From: Norana najaformis
Lineage: Eukaryota; Annelida; Clitellata; Crassiclitellata; Hormogastridae
Assembly (NCBI GenBank): GCA_964023275.1
Contig: OZ029914.1
Coordinates: 39,705,424 to 39,769,423, forward strand
Reading direction: 5' to 3'
Length of the DNA stretch: 64,000 nucleotides
Shown: in pieces, positions 11,515 to 23,239 of the stretch
How the letters are laid out: every line of letters begins with the position of its first letter
Numbering within the stretch: the stretch's first letter is position 1
Notes under the pieces: generated by a model
What the model was told of the DNA's origin: nothing
The model's database searches: none
Seen by the model: the letters and a program-made list of their open reading frames with translations, nothing else
Made by a program: the position numbers and the translations under genes

Positions 11515-12205
11515 ATTATATGCGCATACGTACATGCGTACATACATACACAGACAGACAGACAGACACTAGGCCCTATGCATAAATACACAGACAGTGT
11601 GAAGAAAGTCCAGTCAGAAAGATTGGATACAGACGTAAATTATAATTTTATTTTTGATTACCAGTTATTATTCGTAAATTTTCTGTTTGAATATGGCTGA
11701 ATGTTAGTAGATCTATATTTCTATTGGTAGTGCAAAACAACAAATAGGCAACTAAGCAAGAGAATTGTACAAAGTAAAACAAAGTGGGATTTGCAAGAGC
11801 ATTAGATAAGTTGAATTGCGTCAGACTTGCAGCCGCTGTGGAACAAAGAACAAAGATTCGTGTCATCAGTGGATGCATGCCCGTTCTTTGTCACCGTCAC
11901 CTACGCATACATAAAATACAATACATGCATCCATGCATACATAAACACATACATATAGACAGACAAACATATACTTTTGAACTTTGTAAGGAGGACATTA
12001 TCAAAACACATTTATATATTTCTGTATATTGTATTACATACATATACTTACATACAAGCCCACACATTCATACATACTTAATTAAATCGCACTTTTTAAG
12101 AACTGTTAGATAGCCATGTTTTAGAGCGTTTGTGAGGTTCTTAAAAGGCGCTACATAAATAGCCAGATACATACATACTTATATACATAATATATATATT
12201 CATAC
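11515..12205. repeat. LINE/SINE ends with (ACAT)n
   Basis: Interrupted ACAT/ATAC microsatellites and a short block GTTCTTAAAAGGCGCTACATAAATAGCCA (12135-12165) that also occurs before the ATAC repeats at 35.86 kb and, without them, at 31.95 kb. The microsatellite is probably the tail of a retroelement family. Confidence 0.5.
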
Positions 12206-12657
12206 TGCACATACTTACTATCGCGGGTTGTCTAGGGATATGGAATAAAATACCAGTTTTTGGTTAAACTGGTTTTGTTAGCTAAACTAGTTGCAAGCGA
12301 GGTAGAACCGATATAGTAATAAAATGTCAGCCTCAGACGATGAGAAAACCTGCAGAAATCTCATGCAGAGAAACCACAACGTCCACCAATAGACGATGAC
12401 AAAAAACGGTTCAAAAAGAACCAAAACGACCCGGGAAAACCAAACAATTCAACCATGCAGGCAGACTTAAACAGAAATAGTTGATAGAGACTGCAACAGT
12501 ACGGCCTCGCAGGACCAATACCAAAGCCCAGTCCGAACCAAAATTATACACAACACCTTTACACTGTCGTATTTAGTCGTATTCCCCGCCAAGATGTTTA
12601 GAAGGCGTTCAATGTGCAGCAACTCAATCTCCGCGGTCCCATTCTATATGCCGTATG

Positions 12658-13377
12658 TAGTGATGTGAGCGTGAAATATTTCATTTGAAATATTTCATTT
12701 CTGACAGGTTTTTTTGAAATATTTCAATGACCAAAAAAACAACATGTTTTGAAGTATTGGATGCACACAAATTGACACAATGTCTTGAGTTGGACCAGTT
12801 TCTGCTGTTCCAATGACATGGTGCTGTTCCAAAGAGATGGTCTGTTCTGCAATCGGATATTAACTTTATAATAGCAGACGTTACTTTGCTTGTCATTGTT
12901 TGCACTCTATTTGTCTGGTAAAGTCACTAAAGTGTTTCGAATTCTATACGATTGACTGTGTCCTAGCCTCCTAGGGTAGCAGAATTTAGCTAAAATCACA
13001 TTTATTTCATTTATGACAAAACAAGTGATTAATAATAAATGTTAAGCATAACAATGAACAATAACATCTACTTTATTAGATCAAACTGTAATTTGTGACA
13101 TTTGGTGAATAAAATATGTTTTTCAACATATAATGTAACTCTCATAAAAGTCATTCTTAAAAACAGGTAATTAGAAATAAATTGAGTATCTCGAGGATGG
13201 TCATCACTAACACAATAATGCATATAATATGTAATATGAGAGAAATAAATAAACTGTTATTATGGTTGTAATTAGTTGTAAAATGTAAAAAAACATAATT
13301 TCAAATGTTTCAAATAAAACTGAAATATTTCATTGAAATATTTCAACGCCAAAAAAACATGTTTTTTTACATCTCTA
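12658..13377. mobile_element. Non-autonomous hAT-like element, 720 bp
   Basis: Flanked by identical 8-bp GCCGTATG at 12650-12657 and 13378-13385. Ends TAGTGATGT and, inverted, TAGAGATGT, which fits the TAGNGATGT-type termini and 8-bp target duplication of hAT. Subterminal GAAATATTTC palindromes occur at both ends. A small minus-strand frame (12905-12681) is not recognisable as transposase. Confidence 0.85.
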
Positions 13378-13394
13378 GCCGTATGTAAGATAAA

Positions 13395-13490
13395 ACCACA
13401 CATACATACACACATATGCATACATACATATATACATACATACATATATACATACATACATGCATACATACGTACATACATACATATTAA
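13395..13490. repeat. (ATAC)n microsatellite
   Basis: ACATACATACACACATATGC and further ATAC units immediately after the hAT element. Confidence 0.8.
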
Positions 13491-13494
13491 TACG

Positions 13495-13640
13495 GACACA
13501 ATCTCTGGCTAGCACGGTCTGGACCTTTATTGGCGTGGCGCCCATTCTAACGGGAAGCGGTGTCGAAGGATCTCACCCGATAAATTCATTGAAAAATGAG
13601 CGGTTGTTATAGAAAACATGCAGGCCTAAATTCACATTTA
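13495..13640 (+). repeat. SINE family S2, body
   Basis: CTAGCACGGTCTGGACCTTT, GGCGTGGCGCCCATTC and CCGATAAATTCATTGAAAAATG match the complement of 43555-43700. Confidence 0.6.
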
Positions 13641-14499
13641 TTTATGGATCATTTTCGCTTTCACTTTTGGCTTGTTTTGTTATATTTCTGGTAAGAACTC
13701 AAAATGGCGATCATAGGGCTTCCGCTGTTGCTTTTGAAACACAGTAGTTCTATTTTTCATATAGTTTGCTATAGTTTTTTATATTTTCAAGATTCAGGTC
13801 AGTCCAGTTTAGTAGCGAAACTAAAATACTAATTTCAGATATCAAGTTTCGATTTCAAAACATTTTTTTGTCGAATGGAGGTTAGACCTACCATATCAAG
13901 GACTACGCTAAAGTCACACTAAACAAACTGTATGTCAGTTATAATTAGCCAATAGCACAGTAGCTGCTCAGTCACTTTTGCTGACAAATATCAAGAGTAT
14001 TGTGATGATAAGAATGGAAAATCTGTGCTGAACTGTAGAACGATATTACCAGCATTAGCAGTTCAAGGTGTTGGTCTAATAGAGGACGCGCCCGTAGTGT
14101 TGTGACGACCGCATAAATTGGGCTATTTAGAATGGTAATGAATGATATCAACTTTTCTCTTTAACAGCAATGTTCAGAAATGGAAACGTCTATTTAGATT
14201 ATTAACTAACTGCCTAGTTATCAACTAACTAGTCATATTAACAGCCACAATCAAATTTCGATATAATGATACAGAAAGGAATGCAATTTTCTACGCAGTT
14301 ATTATGACGATAGGAATTCCCCAGGGTTGGTGGAATTGACTACCGGATTTCCCCACGGTTTGAGGTTTAAATAACAGTTTAGATCTAGTGCATGTACCAG
14401 ATGGTGGCAGAGGTCTCGGTTTGCTATATTTTTAACGGTTTACGTTATTTTGACCACGTAACTGCTAGTTTATGACTTGACTTACGCCCAATTACCGAA

Positions 14500-14790
14500 C
14501 AAAATCGGTATGCACGACGATATATTTGGGCGTTCCGGTAGTGCAAACCCAATCCATCTCGTAACCACGCGAAGTGGATTAGTCCTAGCGTTGAAGATAG
14601 ACAGAAAGATGTTTCAAGATTTCTGCCCCACTGACGCCCTCTAGCCAGCTCAACTATAAGATACGTACACTGACCGTAAGTCTCTGTGAGAAGAATGGGC
14701 GGCAAATCAGAGAAATGGCGACCCGTCCTCATAATCAGAGGATAAGAAAATTTAAGTCGTTAGCACTTCATGCTCATGGCTGCTTTTAGG
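14500..14790 (+). repeat. tRNA-like SINE, family S1
   Basis: AAGATGTTTCAAGATTTCTG, CAACTATAAGATACGTACACTG, GAATGGGCGGCAAATCAGAG and GTCGTTAGCACTTCATGCTC match the copies at 20.85 and 41.95 kb in order. The B-box part is weak here. Confidence 0.6.
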
Positions 14791-14869
14791 GGTTATCTTA
14801 AGGGACTGCTTAAAGTAACAGAGAGAGGGCGCCAGCGAAGCGGTGTTGTCATCTGCAGGCAGGTTTTAC

Positions 14870-16140
14870 CTCTGAGAAACAGAGTAGTAAAGCAAACAGA
14901 GCAGTTATTAGAGTAATCAAGTGAGTAAATTCGCTGAAGTGGTGAGCATGATATCTACAACTGCAGCCAGTTAGGTCAGATCGTTCCTTTTATTTACTCA
15001 ATCTGTTGTTATCTGCAAGTTTACATTCACTGGCTTCCTTTTTTGCGCACGCGCCGCATGTCTAGCCCTCCAGCGTGACTCATGTCAGCCGTGTTTCCTT
15101 GACAATACCTTCACAAGTCTTCATTTTAATTACCGTCGTCCATGACTTTTGAAGTAATAATTTACGCTTCTTAAATGCATCTCAATCACTGTCAGTTTCC
15201 CTTCAGTCTTCTAAAAGTATTCAATGTTTATCGCCATCCGTTTCGTCTGTTTACACCTCCAAACCAAGTCTTCTTCAACAAATTCAGCTCGCTCCTCACA
15301 CTTGCGGCCACCTCACCCAACGACTTTAGTGTGACTTCAACACGTCATCAACTCTTGTTTCTGGCTTCCTTAACATTCTTACCTCTGTTTAAGTCGTTCA
15401 ATATGATCTCGTTATCACTTACTGCAGCTCTATAATACCATTTAACCTATCTCATTCACTTCTCGAGATAACTTAATTTTCGCACAATCGGAAAACCCTT
15501 TTCTGGCCCTTATCTGTGTTCTAAATATTCCCAAAGCACTCGTTTTAATTATTCTGATGCAAACACAATCGACTGTGTGCAACATTAACGGCGTTGCTTC
15601 CTGTTGTCTCCCAAAGCCGAAAAGCATTGGAAGAAGCGCGTTATTACACAAAAAAGTCATTGACGAGATAGCATCTTTTCTTAAAAATTTCTAGTAATTT
15701 GTCTATATTATTACTTTCTGTATCATTAGTTTCTGAAATGATTTTTATTCGTAGTAGCTAGTTTTTATGTGAAAGGGCGATTACCAGTGAAAATAAAGTT
15801 TAATGGTAGGTTTCGCATATATCATTGTGTGAAATATTTTACCTTATAAACTTTAACGTCTAAGAATAGAACTCTCTAAATTGAATAATTTAGTGTATAC
15901 TTGAAATTTGATGAAAAGCATTCAGTATTTCAAATACTCTACTAATAGTCTAAATAAATCATCAATAATGCTGTGATATTCAACGTAATCATTATTATGT
16001 CATCAGCAGCTCCTCTGATATCAATCGGCTGTGTACATTCCCCTGTAAAGTTAATGCTTAAAGTGAAATACAGGCATATTAACAATTTAAGCAAAGATCT
16101 AGATTTGACCGTACCTATTACTACAACGGTTCTGTTCTTT
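14870..16140. other. Gap upstream of IgR-3
   Basis: Expected to contain the IgR-3 signal exon and promoter. I found no short hydrophobic phase 1 exon comparable to the other loci. Confidence 0.4.
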
Positions 16141-16151
16141 TATTGCAGCAG

Positions 16152-16463
16152 GTGACCTGATTTCGATATTTCCATCGGACACAGAATCTAGAATAGGCCA
16201 AACTGTCACATTGTACTGCAGAATAAGCCATGCAGTCGGAACTGAAATTGAATGGCATCACACACCTTACGGTTTACAGCAAAATAACGCAGTTTACTTG
16301 GAAGAGATTATTTTTCCTAAATACCGGGGAAGATTTAGTGTTAGGGGTGACGCTCAGAAAGGCGAATGCAACTTAGTCATTTCCAATGTTAGCTTTGATG
16401 ACGCCGGAAAGTACAGATGCATGCACAAGAATGATAGTCATGCGGCAGAGTTGATCGTCTTCG
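16152..16463 (+). CDS. IgR-3 V-set-like exon
   Basis: TTATTGCAGCAG offers two acceptors three bases apart (exon start 16149 or 16152), both phase 1. The domain shows TVTLYC (B strand), IEWHH (C strand), YRGRFSV (D strand), CNLVISNVSFDDAGKYRC (E-F strands) and AELIVFG (G strand). Donor TTCG|GTATGT is a GT donor, unlike the GC donors of IgR-1 and IgR-5. All canonical V-set landmarks are present with no frame break. Confidence 0.85.
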
Positions 16464-18647
16464 GTATGTATTGTTGTCACCGCCTAAAATATCAGTGAGT
16501 AGGTTCTTTTGCTTCAGCACAGAGTTAAAGTCATTGCAGATTCAGCAGTTTACCTAGCATTTCCCATAGAGCGATGTAATCTGAAGTTTCTTTTTAAAGG
16601 AGTATTATTTATGTATCTGTATCCATATTGTCGCAAGGGCACGTGTGAAAGGGAAGGTTGGTTGTGTCCGATAGTGACACGTGCCCATGCTTCTGTCTGT
16701 GAAAAGGAGGTCGAAGGAGTGTTAGAAGGATGGTTGCCGCTCTTGACAGAACGCTGGATTGATGAAGGATATAAAAGGAAGGCTAGGCGGACAAGAGAAG
16801 AGATAATGGAGAAAACAGAAGTCCGACACAATTGAACTCATACCAGAATTGGGGATTCGTCCTGGCCAAACAATTCGTTTAACTCGACCGACTGGAGCCC
16901 GTAACAATATGAACCTTATAAGAACCTTACGCAGGTTCGTTATCGTCATCATCTTAAGCGTAATTGTTGCTGTCGTTATTTTCATCATCACAACAGCCAC
17001 TGTCGTTGTCGCTTATAGCCTGACCGATCATGACTTACTTTTATTGTTATTTTAAATTATGGAGGTACTGTCTTAAACACATGTGTATTATGACAATTGA
17101 TATTCTTGCTTCAACGAGACAGATAAATCGGGTTTCTGTTGCTCATTAGATATATCATTAGATTGATTCAACCTTATTTTTGTATTTGATGTTATGGGAT
17201 AGATAGTACTGCATATGAGGATTACTATATTTGCTGTTCTACTTTTTCAGCCACTTTTCCATCAAACCAGACTTGTTCTGTGATCACCCTACAGTATGGC
17301 GCATTAGGCAGCAATGTTTGCGACTTGGAACCAGATAACATAAACATATCATGCAATTATAGTTTTCGGGGAAATAAAGCTCCAGTAGTTATATGGAGAA
17401 ATGCCGCTGGATCTATTTTACCGTCGATAACTACCAGCAGAGCCGATGTCAACACTTCAACGCTAATTCATAAAGCTTTTACAGACGAGACGTTAACCTG
17501 TTATATAAAATATTTATCATCATATATTGAGTCGAAATTCAGGTGGACAGTATCCATAAAAGTTCTCAGTAAGTGCATTTTATAGTTTATTTACAATTGC
17601 TATGTCTTTATAGTTGTAACCGTTCCGTGTCGTTCTGGTTGATTATGTATAATATCAGAAAAAAACTAACTGAAGAAGTTACAAGTAAAGCAAAATAGTT
17701 TGGAAAGAATTTGTTTAAATTGGATGTGGCTAGCTGTCATTCTATCCTGCTAAGAATTTGGTGAAGGTGCTGTTTATATTTATATTTCAGATATATTGCA
17801 TGATGAAACCATCCAGAACACGTGTTGTGACTCGAAAGCAATAAATTGTGCTAAATCGCCCCTTCCATATAACTGTGAAAGCCGATGGGAGTCGTCAAAT
17901 GGCACCTTTCTCCCAAGCACCGTGCTAAACCCAACAGACCTGCCCAGCGGCTTGTATATATGCAGTGCACAATGCAGCATTCGAGGCAGAACATTTTCTG
18001 TTAAGCAACTAACAGTGGCTCTAAACTGCTCAAAGAGTAAGTTATTTTATTATTTATTTAAATCACTTAGGACGCGAGTAATGTCAGTAGAACTGAATCT
18101 GAGGCGCGGAGTACACCTGAATCTGAATCATTTTATTTGACAGGCCTGTTGAAATCAAACTTGAAGCGATTAATGTCATCTCCGATGATTGTATCAGTAT
18201 TTGTTCAAGGTTCTAACCGTGCTGCATAGCCTACTCATTTAGATGAAGAATATGCTGTGTCTAATGCAAACAAAGAAGCCGATCGAAATAGGGTAGATGG
18301 TTTTCAAACATTTAATTGAATAGCAGTATTAGTGTTAAAGACATCGGTATCGCCGTTGTCGGTGCCTATGTAGTTCATGGGTTGACAAGAGTGTGTAATT
18401 AGTTGAGGCTCACACATTGGAAGCCTAGTTTATTCCAATTCATTTGCATATGCTATTCAAATCAACATTTTGGGATGCAAAATGCTGTTTGAAAAAGCCT
18501 TTTTTGTGTAAAATGTGAATATGTTTTAGATAGTGCAACTACTGAACTATCGTCGATTCAGGATAAGAATCTAGCCATCTCTATTGCAGTTCCAGTCACG
18601 GTTGTTATAATCCTCCTCATCATAGCAGTTGTTTTAATCTTATTAAG
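16152..18647 (+). CDS. IgR-3: Ig receptor with V, D2, D3 and TM exons (span)
   Basis: Open exons: V (16152-16463), D2 (17251-17568), D3 (17791-18036) and TM (18530-18647). Phases are 1-1, 1-1, 1-1, 1-2, so the spliced product stays in frame from V to membrane. It is the most intact ectodomain in the window. No signal exon was recognised upstream. Two possible cytoplasmic continuations are listed separately: a basic exon at 19706 with a terminal exon at 19857, or a short acidic exon at 25823. The same four-exon core recurs in IgR-5. It should be a type I membrane receptor; ligand and signalling are not visible. Confidence 0.75.
17251..17568 (+). CDS. IgR-3 D2 exon (second Ig-like domain)
   Basis: Acceptor CTACTTTTTCAG, donor CTCA|GTAAGT, phase 1 at both ends. 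Motifs: QTCSVITLQYG, LGSNVCDLEPDNINISC, FRGNKAPVVIW and TLTCYIKYLSS. Several N-glycosylation sequons are present (for example NIS and NTS). The extra N-terminal Cys pair (QTC...NVC) is shared with IgR-1 D2 and may form a second disulfide. Confidence 0.82.
17791..18036 (+). CDS. IgR-3 D3 exon, Cys-rich Ig-like domain
   Basis: Acceptor TATATTTCAG, donor AAGA|GTAAGT, phase 1. About 82 residues with at least eight Cys: NTCCDS, INC, YNCESRW, LYICSAQC, NC near the end. The W and the LPSGLYIC pattern look like C and F strands of a short Ig domain, but the Cys density is unusual. It matches the IgR-5 exon at 59287 in length, Cys pattern and position just before the TM exon. Confidence 0.75.
18530..18647 (+). 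CDS. IgR-3 transmembrane exon
   Basis: Acceptor ATGTTTTAG. The exon encodes a short polar linker, then a hydrophobic segment of about 24 residues (IAVPVTVVIILLIIAVVLIL), and ends TTAAG|GTATGG in phase 2. The phase change from 1 to 2 at the TM exon is shared with IgR-5 (60063-60165). Confidence 0.8.
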
Positions 18648-19705
18648 GTATGGATCTGACGTTATTAATGCCGTTTATTTTGAAAAGCAACTTGGAATTA
18701 TAGCAAAACTAAGTATCATCGTATAAAGGCACAATCGAACCAACTAATCACTGTAGCCGGTAGTTTAAGCAAGTGCTCTGTGCGACGCCTTTATTAAGGA
18801 AAAAGGGTTTGTGGTTCCTTCTAATTCTAAAACGCTGCTAAACTTCAAAATTATAGCTACTGATGCATCACACCATATTGCGAGATTTGACAAATGTTAA
18901 TATCTGAGTTTAGCTTATATGTATTTTTCTGTCATATTACGGTTTGCGTTAAACTTTTAAGTGTTTTTACAATTATGGCCTAAATACATTAGATGTAAAT
19001 ATTACGCCATATCAGCTGTGATTTGCTACTGTCGGTAGACCTATTATTTGTTCTAATGCGAACGGCTATTTTGCCAGCTCTGGCAACTGAACAGCGCGAA
19101 CAGTAGAAGAAATATCTGGAGTGGATTTAAAGATAATAACCAGAGTTAAAGTGAATATCAGAACTTATGGTAGATATTATCAAAGTTGCAGCATAGATAT
19201 ACCATCCAGAAAATTGAATGTTTCGGGTTGTTGCATCCATGCACTTGGACAATTATTTAGGCATTTTAAAGATCAACTTTAAAAGGTTTTTACATGCTAA
19301 TTTGAAAGTTGAGAGTTGAGGTAAACTTAGGTGTATTTCGAGCTCGGTGATGCATGTGGGGAAGAGAAACAAAAGAGCTTTATATAAAATGGGGGTAGGA
19401 TTCTAAAGCGAGTAAGGAAGAAAGGGATTTGGGAGTAGTTATCCATAAGATTGCAAAACCTTAAAGGCAGTGTGCTGAGAAGCAGCAAAAAGACTCAACC
19501 TTAAGTGGTACAAATCACTGATGAGACCACAGTTGGCATACTAACTCAAGTATAGGATCCGTATTGAAACGTGTCATAGAACAATACGTGGAGAAAATGC
19601 AGAGGAGAACTACCAGTTCCGTCATAATAAATAATGAGATATTTGCAACAGTTACTCACATTGTAGCATATTGATTTGTTTCGATTGCCAAATTGTATCA
19701 CATAG

Positions 19706-19749
19706 GCGTTCCAGTAAACGAAAAGCAGCTCGACCTACCATCGAGGAAG
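19706..19749 (+). CDS. IgR-3 candidate juxtamembrane exon
   Basis: A 44-nt exon (acceptor CACATAG, donor GGAAG|GTACAG), phase 2 to 1, encodes a strongly basic peptide (RSSKRKAARPTIEE). This is what should follow a TM segment. IgR-5 has a 29-nt basic exon with the same 2-to-1 phases in the same place. Prediction only; the donor and acceptor are not strong. Confidence 0.35.
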
Positions 19750-19856
19750 GTACAGTACAACTGTTTTATTGATACCATTAAAGTGTAATGTCTTTCTGAT
19801 GTACATTTATTTTCTAATTTCGATATTAAATACCTTGAGTATTCCCTTCCGATCAG

Positions 19857-20041
19857 TTTTACCCAATTCTTTGCGCTGGCATCGATTGTACAGCAGAAAT
19901 GACGAGTTCACAAGAGCAGTGCAACAGCGAGACATAAAGTTACCAGCTTATACAGCTTATACAAGAATCGGACCCAGCACGACTTCAGTGCAATTTATGC
20001 TTATTCACTCGTTAAGATCATGCAGTGTGGATGTGCTATGA
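19857..20041 (+). CDS. IgR-3 candidate terminal tail exon
   Basis: After acceptor TTCCGATCAG, a phase 1 frame stays open for about 61 codons to TGA at 20039-20041, and AATAAA follows at once (20042-20047). It contains PAYTAYTRIG, including a YTRI (YxxI) tyrosine. The intron from the previous exon is only about 107 bp. Phase, stop and polyadenylation signal agree, but no paralogue supports it. Confidence 0.3.
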
Positions 20042-20047
20042 AATAAA
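20042..20047 (+). promoter_or_regulatory. Candidate polyadenylation signal AATAAA
   Basis: AATAAA directly follows the stop codon of the candidate IgR-3 terminal exon. The minus-strand tyrosine-repeat exon at 30.5 kb has a similarly close signal. Confidence 0.3.
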
Positions 20048-20254
20048 GTTACTAGGCGTAGAACGAGATTTGTTGACTTCAATTAATTTATCATGGTCCG
20101 ATTGGCTGTCAGTAACTTGATGCCTTCGCAGACGAAGCACAGCGACATTAGAAATATGTCATTAGCACTAGTTGACTACTTTAAAAAGAAAGTTTTCGAG
20201 TTTCTTTTGTATTTTCTTTAGATTTTTCTTTTGTTATATTGGCGCACTATAGTC

Positions 20255-20730
20255 TAGTGATAGGCTGGATTCTCAATTAGACTGGATTAAACTATGCAAA
20301 TGCAGTGCTATACGGTATATCCTCTTTTAATGTAAAAAAGCTCCAGAGGGTTCAAAACTCTCTTTCTAGGGCTGTTACATGTTCTTCTTCATCAAAAGCA
20401 TTAGATCGCCTTCGTGAACTTCACTGGCTTCCTGTTGAGTGGCGTATTAAGTTTAAAATTGCATGTTTGACCTTTAAGGCTCAGAACACTGGCCTTCCAT
20501 CATATCTTAATACTTTGCTGATTCCATATCGCCCCCCCAGATTCTTGCGTTCTTCTGATAATGGTTTGTTGCAAGAACCTAGATTCAGGACAATTGTAGG
20601 ATCACGTGCCTTTAGCTGTTGTGCTCCTCGCATTTGGAATCATCTACCACAAAAGGACCGACTTGCAAACTCGCTGTAATCTTTCAGATCACTTGTTAAG
20701 ACTCATTACTTCATCCTGGCTTTTGCATGA
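20255..20730 (+). mobile_element. CR1-like LINE 3' fragment
   Basis: Open frame 20305-20679 with KLQRVQNSLSRAVT, LRELHWLPVEWRIKFKI, AQNTGLPSYL and RAFSCCAPRIWNHLPQ, the conserved C-terminal segment of these RTs. After the stop, RSLVKTHYFILAF continues the same family. The A/T tail ends in AATAAATA repeats near 20840. Confidence 0.8.
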
Positions 20731-20844
20731 CTCCATCTTGGCCCCTAGCGAACATACATCCGCGCCTCAGATTCAGGTTTACTGACATTGCGCGCGTTAC
20801 AAGTTCTTTAATAAAATAAATAATAAAATAATAAATAAATCTAT

Positions 20845-21115
20845 AGGTCGGGGTTAAAATCCCTGCCAGGGAAGAAATTTGCTTCAAGATTTCGGCTCCA
20901 CTTGAGCCCCTTAGCCCGTTTAGCTATAATGTGTACACTGACCTACTCTGTCAGTGGGAAGAACAGGCGGCGAGGGAGAGGACAAATCTTCGCGTTCTAT
21001 TAACAGTTCATCTGCGACTTCTTATTTTTAGGGGCTCTCACGCTGGAAGCGCCTATGAGTAGTTTGTTCTGTAAGAAGCGCTATATAAGTTATCAAATAC
21101 AATACAATACAACAG
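20845..21115 (+). repeat. tRNA-like SINE, family S1, with AATAC tail
   Basis: Head with GGGTTAAAATCCC (B-box-like), body GCTTCAAGATTTCGGCTCC and TAGCTATAATGTGTACACTG, then GCGCTATATAAGTTATCAAATACAATACAATAC at the 3' end (described in parts). Follows a LINE tail directly. Confidence 0.65.
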
Positions 21116-21137
21116 TAGAATTTGTAATGAAAGTAAT

Positions 21138-21205
21138 ATAATGTGTTATTATTATTATTAATATTAATATTATTAATAATATTATTATTAATATTATTAA
21201 TAACT
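21138..21205. repeat. (ATT)n microsatellite
   Basis: ATTATTATTATTAATATTAA and similar units. Confidence 0.8.
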
Positions 21206-21764
21206 TTGTTGATGTTAGTAATAGTGCAAGCAGTAATTATGTAAGGCGTATTTGTCTACTTCCCCTTCCTTTCCTTCTCTCTCCTCTTCTACTCAATTTT
21301 GGCTGCATAAATTTATATTGACTTCTCTTTCACATACTGTTCACTTCAATCCTATTTCATAAGGGCCCATTTTAGTCTTTTGACCTCATCTTCTCTTATA
21401 TGACTACTTTGTGGAATTTATAATTCGGGCTATGGATATTCTGATTGAGGTTATTAATCTGCTTATAAATATATTTAATTCTTAGATCCATATTAGATCA
21501 CCGCAAATAAGCATTTTGATTGAAACTCAGTTGTAATAGCGATTGAATCAAGAGAAACAATTTGAACTTTTCATTAGAAACAGTACAACTACGAAGTTCG
21601 GATGACGAGAGTTCGCCTCAAAGAGTCCTGGAAAACAAATTACGGCAAGATGAGAAGCTAGTTATATTCAGAAGATGGTAATTCTTTTTAAATAGGCCAT
21701 CAATTATTGTAAGTCTGCATTAAGGTAAATTCTTATGTCTTGGAATTCGTTTCTTTCCTGAGGC

Positions 21765-21925
21765 TAGTAAGCCTACGGTTCATGCACAGGGACCTTAAAT
21801 GGCTTGACGCCATTCAAATGGACAACGGAAGCGAAAGAGTTTGTCCGATAAATTATTTGAAAAATTAACTGAGTTTAGGCCATAAGGTCGGTATAGAAAA
21901 CCGTGTACATTTTTATTCACTTATT
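21765..21925 (+). repeat. SINE family S2, body
   Basis: GCACAGGGACCTTAAATGGC, GACGCCATTCAAATGG, CCGATAAATTATTTGAAAAA and GGTATAGAAAACCGTGTAC match the S2 copy at 43.6 kb. Confidence 0.6.
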
Positions 21926-22829
21926 CTTGGCTCGATCAATAGCTGAAGTACTAAGCATTGGGTAGGAACATTTGAACTCTAGATGTCTTAAGTCGATCTG
22001 CTATATGCTGTGTTATCATCATCATCATCGTCGTCGCCGTCGTCATTGTCGTCGTCTTCATCTTCATCATCACAGCTATGTATGATGGAAAAGAAGAAGA
22101 GGTAGAGAAACTGTTTTGTCGTTAAAAACTGTAAAACTTATTATTTCTCAGTGAAACCTTCTCATATCCATTCTGGAAAAGTCAGGCTGTTTTTCTAACA
22201 ACTTCTTCCTTGACAAGGGCATCTAATCTTAGCGTGCGGGTTCCTGTTACAACGAAAGAGCCTCCACATTTTGCTCAGTCACCATCTTAGGCATGCCAAA
22301 ATGTTCATATTGCTCAAAATGAGACAGTTTTAAATATAAAAGTAGACATCATATTCTCCAAAATCGTTGGCAGTAGGCTCCGCCCATGCCCCGCTGGCAG
22401 CGCTTACGACGCTTTCCCAAACTGCCTAGTCGGAAAAGCTGGCGCTTTTCGCGCCCTGAGCGCTTGGCTTCGCTCTTGACCTCATACTTTTTCATTATCC
22501 TCCGTCAGTATATCCCCAGCTCACCAAGTCTATGCAGAGAAGGCATATGTCAGCAGCCGTCGTTGGACCTTTCGTTTACTGACCGTCGACGCCACTCCAA
22601 ATGCATGGAACCTGAGGCAGATTTCATAACTGCCTAAAAAACGCTGGCTTGGACACTGATATTATGAGCTTCATCTGATCAGCATATGACGTTGCTGTTG
22701 AGAAGCGGAACATCATGGAAGGTAGTCTAAAGTATCTTCAGTCGTTTGAAGATAATAGCATAGTTGACGACGTTGAAGGCCGCTGATTGGTTCCACCTTG
22801 AATCCTTGGCTGTAACACGGGACCTTCCT

Positions 22830-23170
22830 AAAAGACGTTGATTTCTCTTAAATCTTTGCATTGGCTTCCTGTTCAGTAAAGGATTTGTTTCAAATTGGGA
22901 TTTACAGTTTACAAAACGTTGAGCTACTGCCACCCACAATAGATAAAATCAGTCCTTATTCCCCAGACTTACAACTATTCTGTAAGGTCATTTAGTTGTC
23001 TTTCTCTGGTCTTACCTTGAACTAGAACTGTTCTCGGTAAACGGGGTTTTCGGTTGCTGGACCTAAATTTTGGAACTCCCTCCCTGTGTCTATTCGTTCT
23101 GCTCAGTCGCTTCAGTCAATTCGTTCTTAACTTAAAACTTACCTGTAATGTCTTCCGAAGAAAGTACCAG
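22830..23170 (+). mobile_element. Decayed CR1-like LINE 3' fragment
   Basis: Broken frames spell LHWLPVQ, SLVLP and RTVLGKRGF, then GPKFWNSLPVSIRSAQS, then LKTYL. Same protein region as the copy at 20.3 kb but with many indels, so older. Confidence 0.6.
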
Positions 23171-23239
23171 AGATATTATAACGCGCTAGACGGTTTGTCA
23201 GAGGCTGAGGCAAGACTTAAGTATTTGGAGCGAGAATAA

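Noticed and set aside
13704..13798. ATG with apolar start (MAIIGLPLLLL) and phase 1 donor CAG|GTCAGT as IgR-3 signal exon
   Set aside because: The hydrophobic core is short and is followed by KHSSS and a further 15 residues before the donor, unlike the other signal exons.
16849..17055. Hydrophobic open frame resembling a TM segment inside the IgR-3 V-D2 intron
   Set aside because: It comes from a low-complexity GTC/ATC-rich tract, no splice sites frame it, and the real TM exon is at 18530.
22018..22080. Asp/Ser-rich or Val-rich coding in the ATC/GTC repeat
   Set aside because: Trinucleotide microsatellite; frames are by-products.
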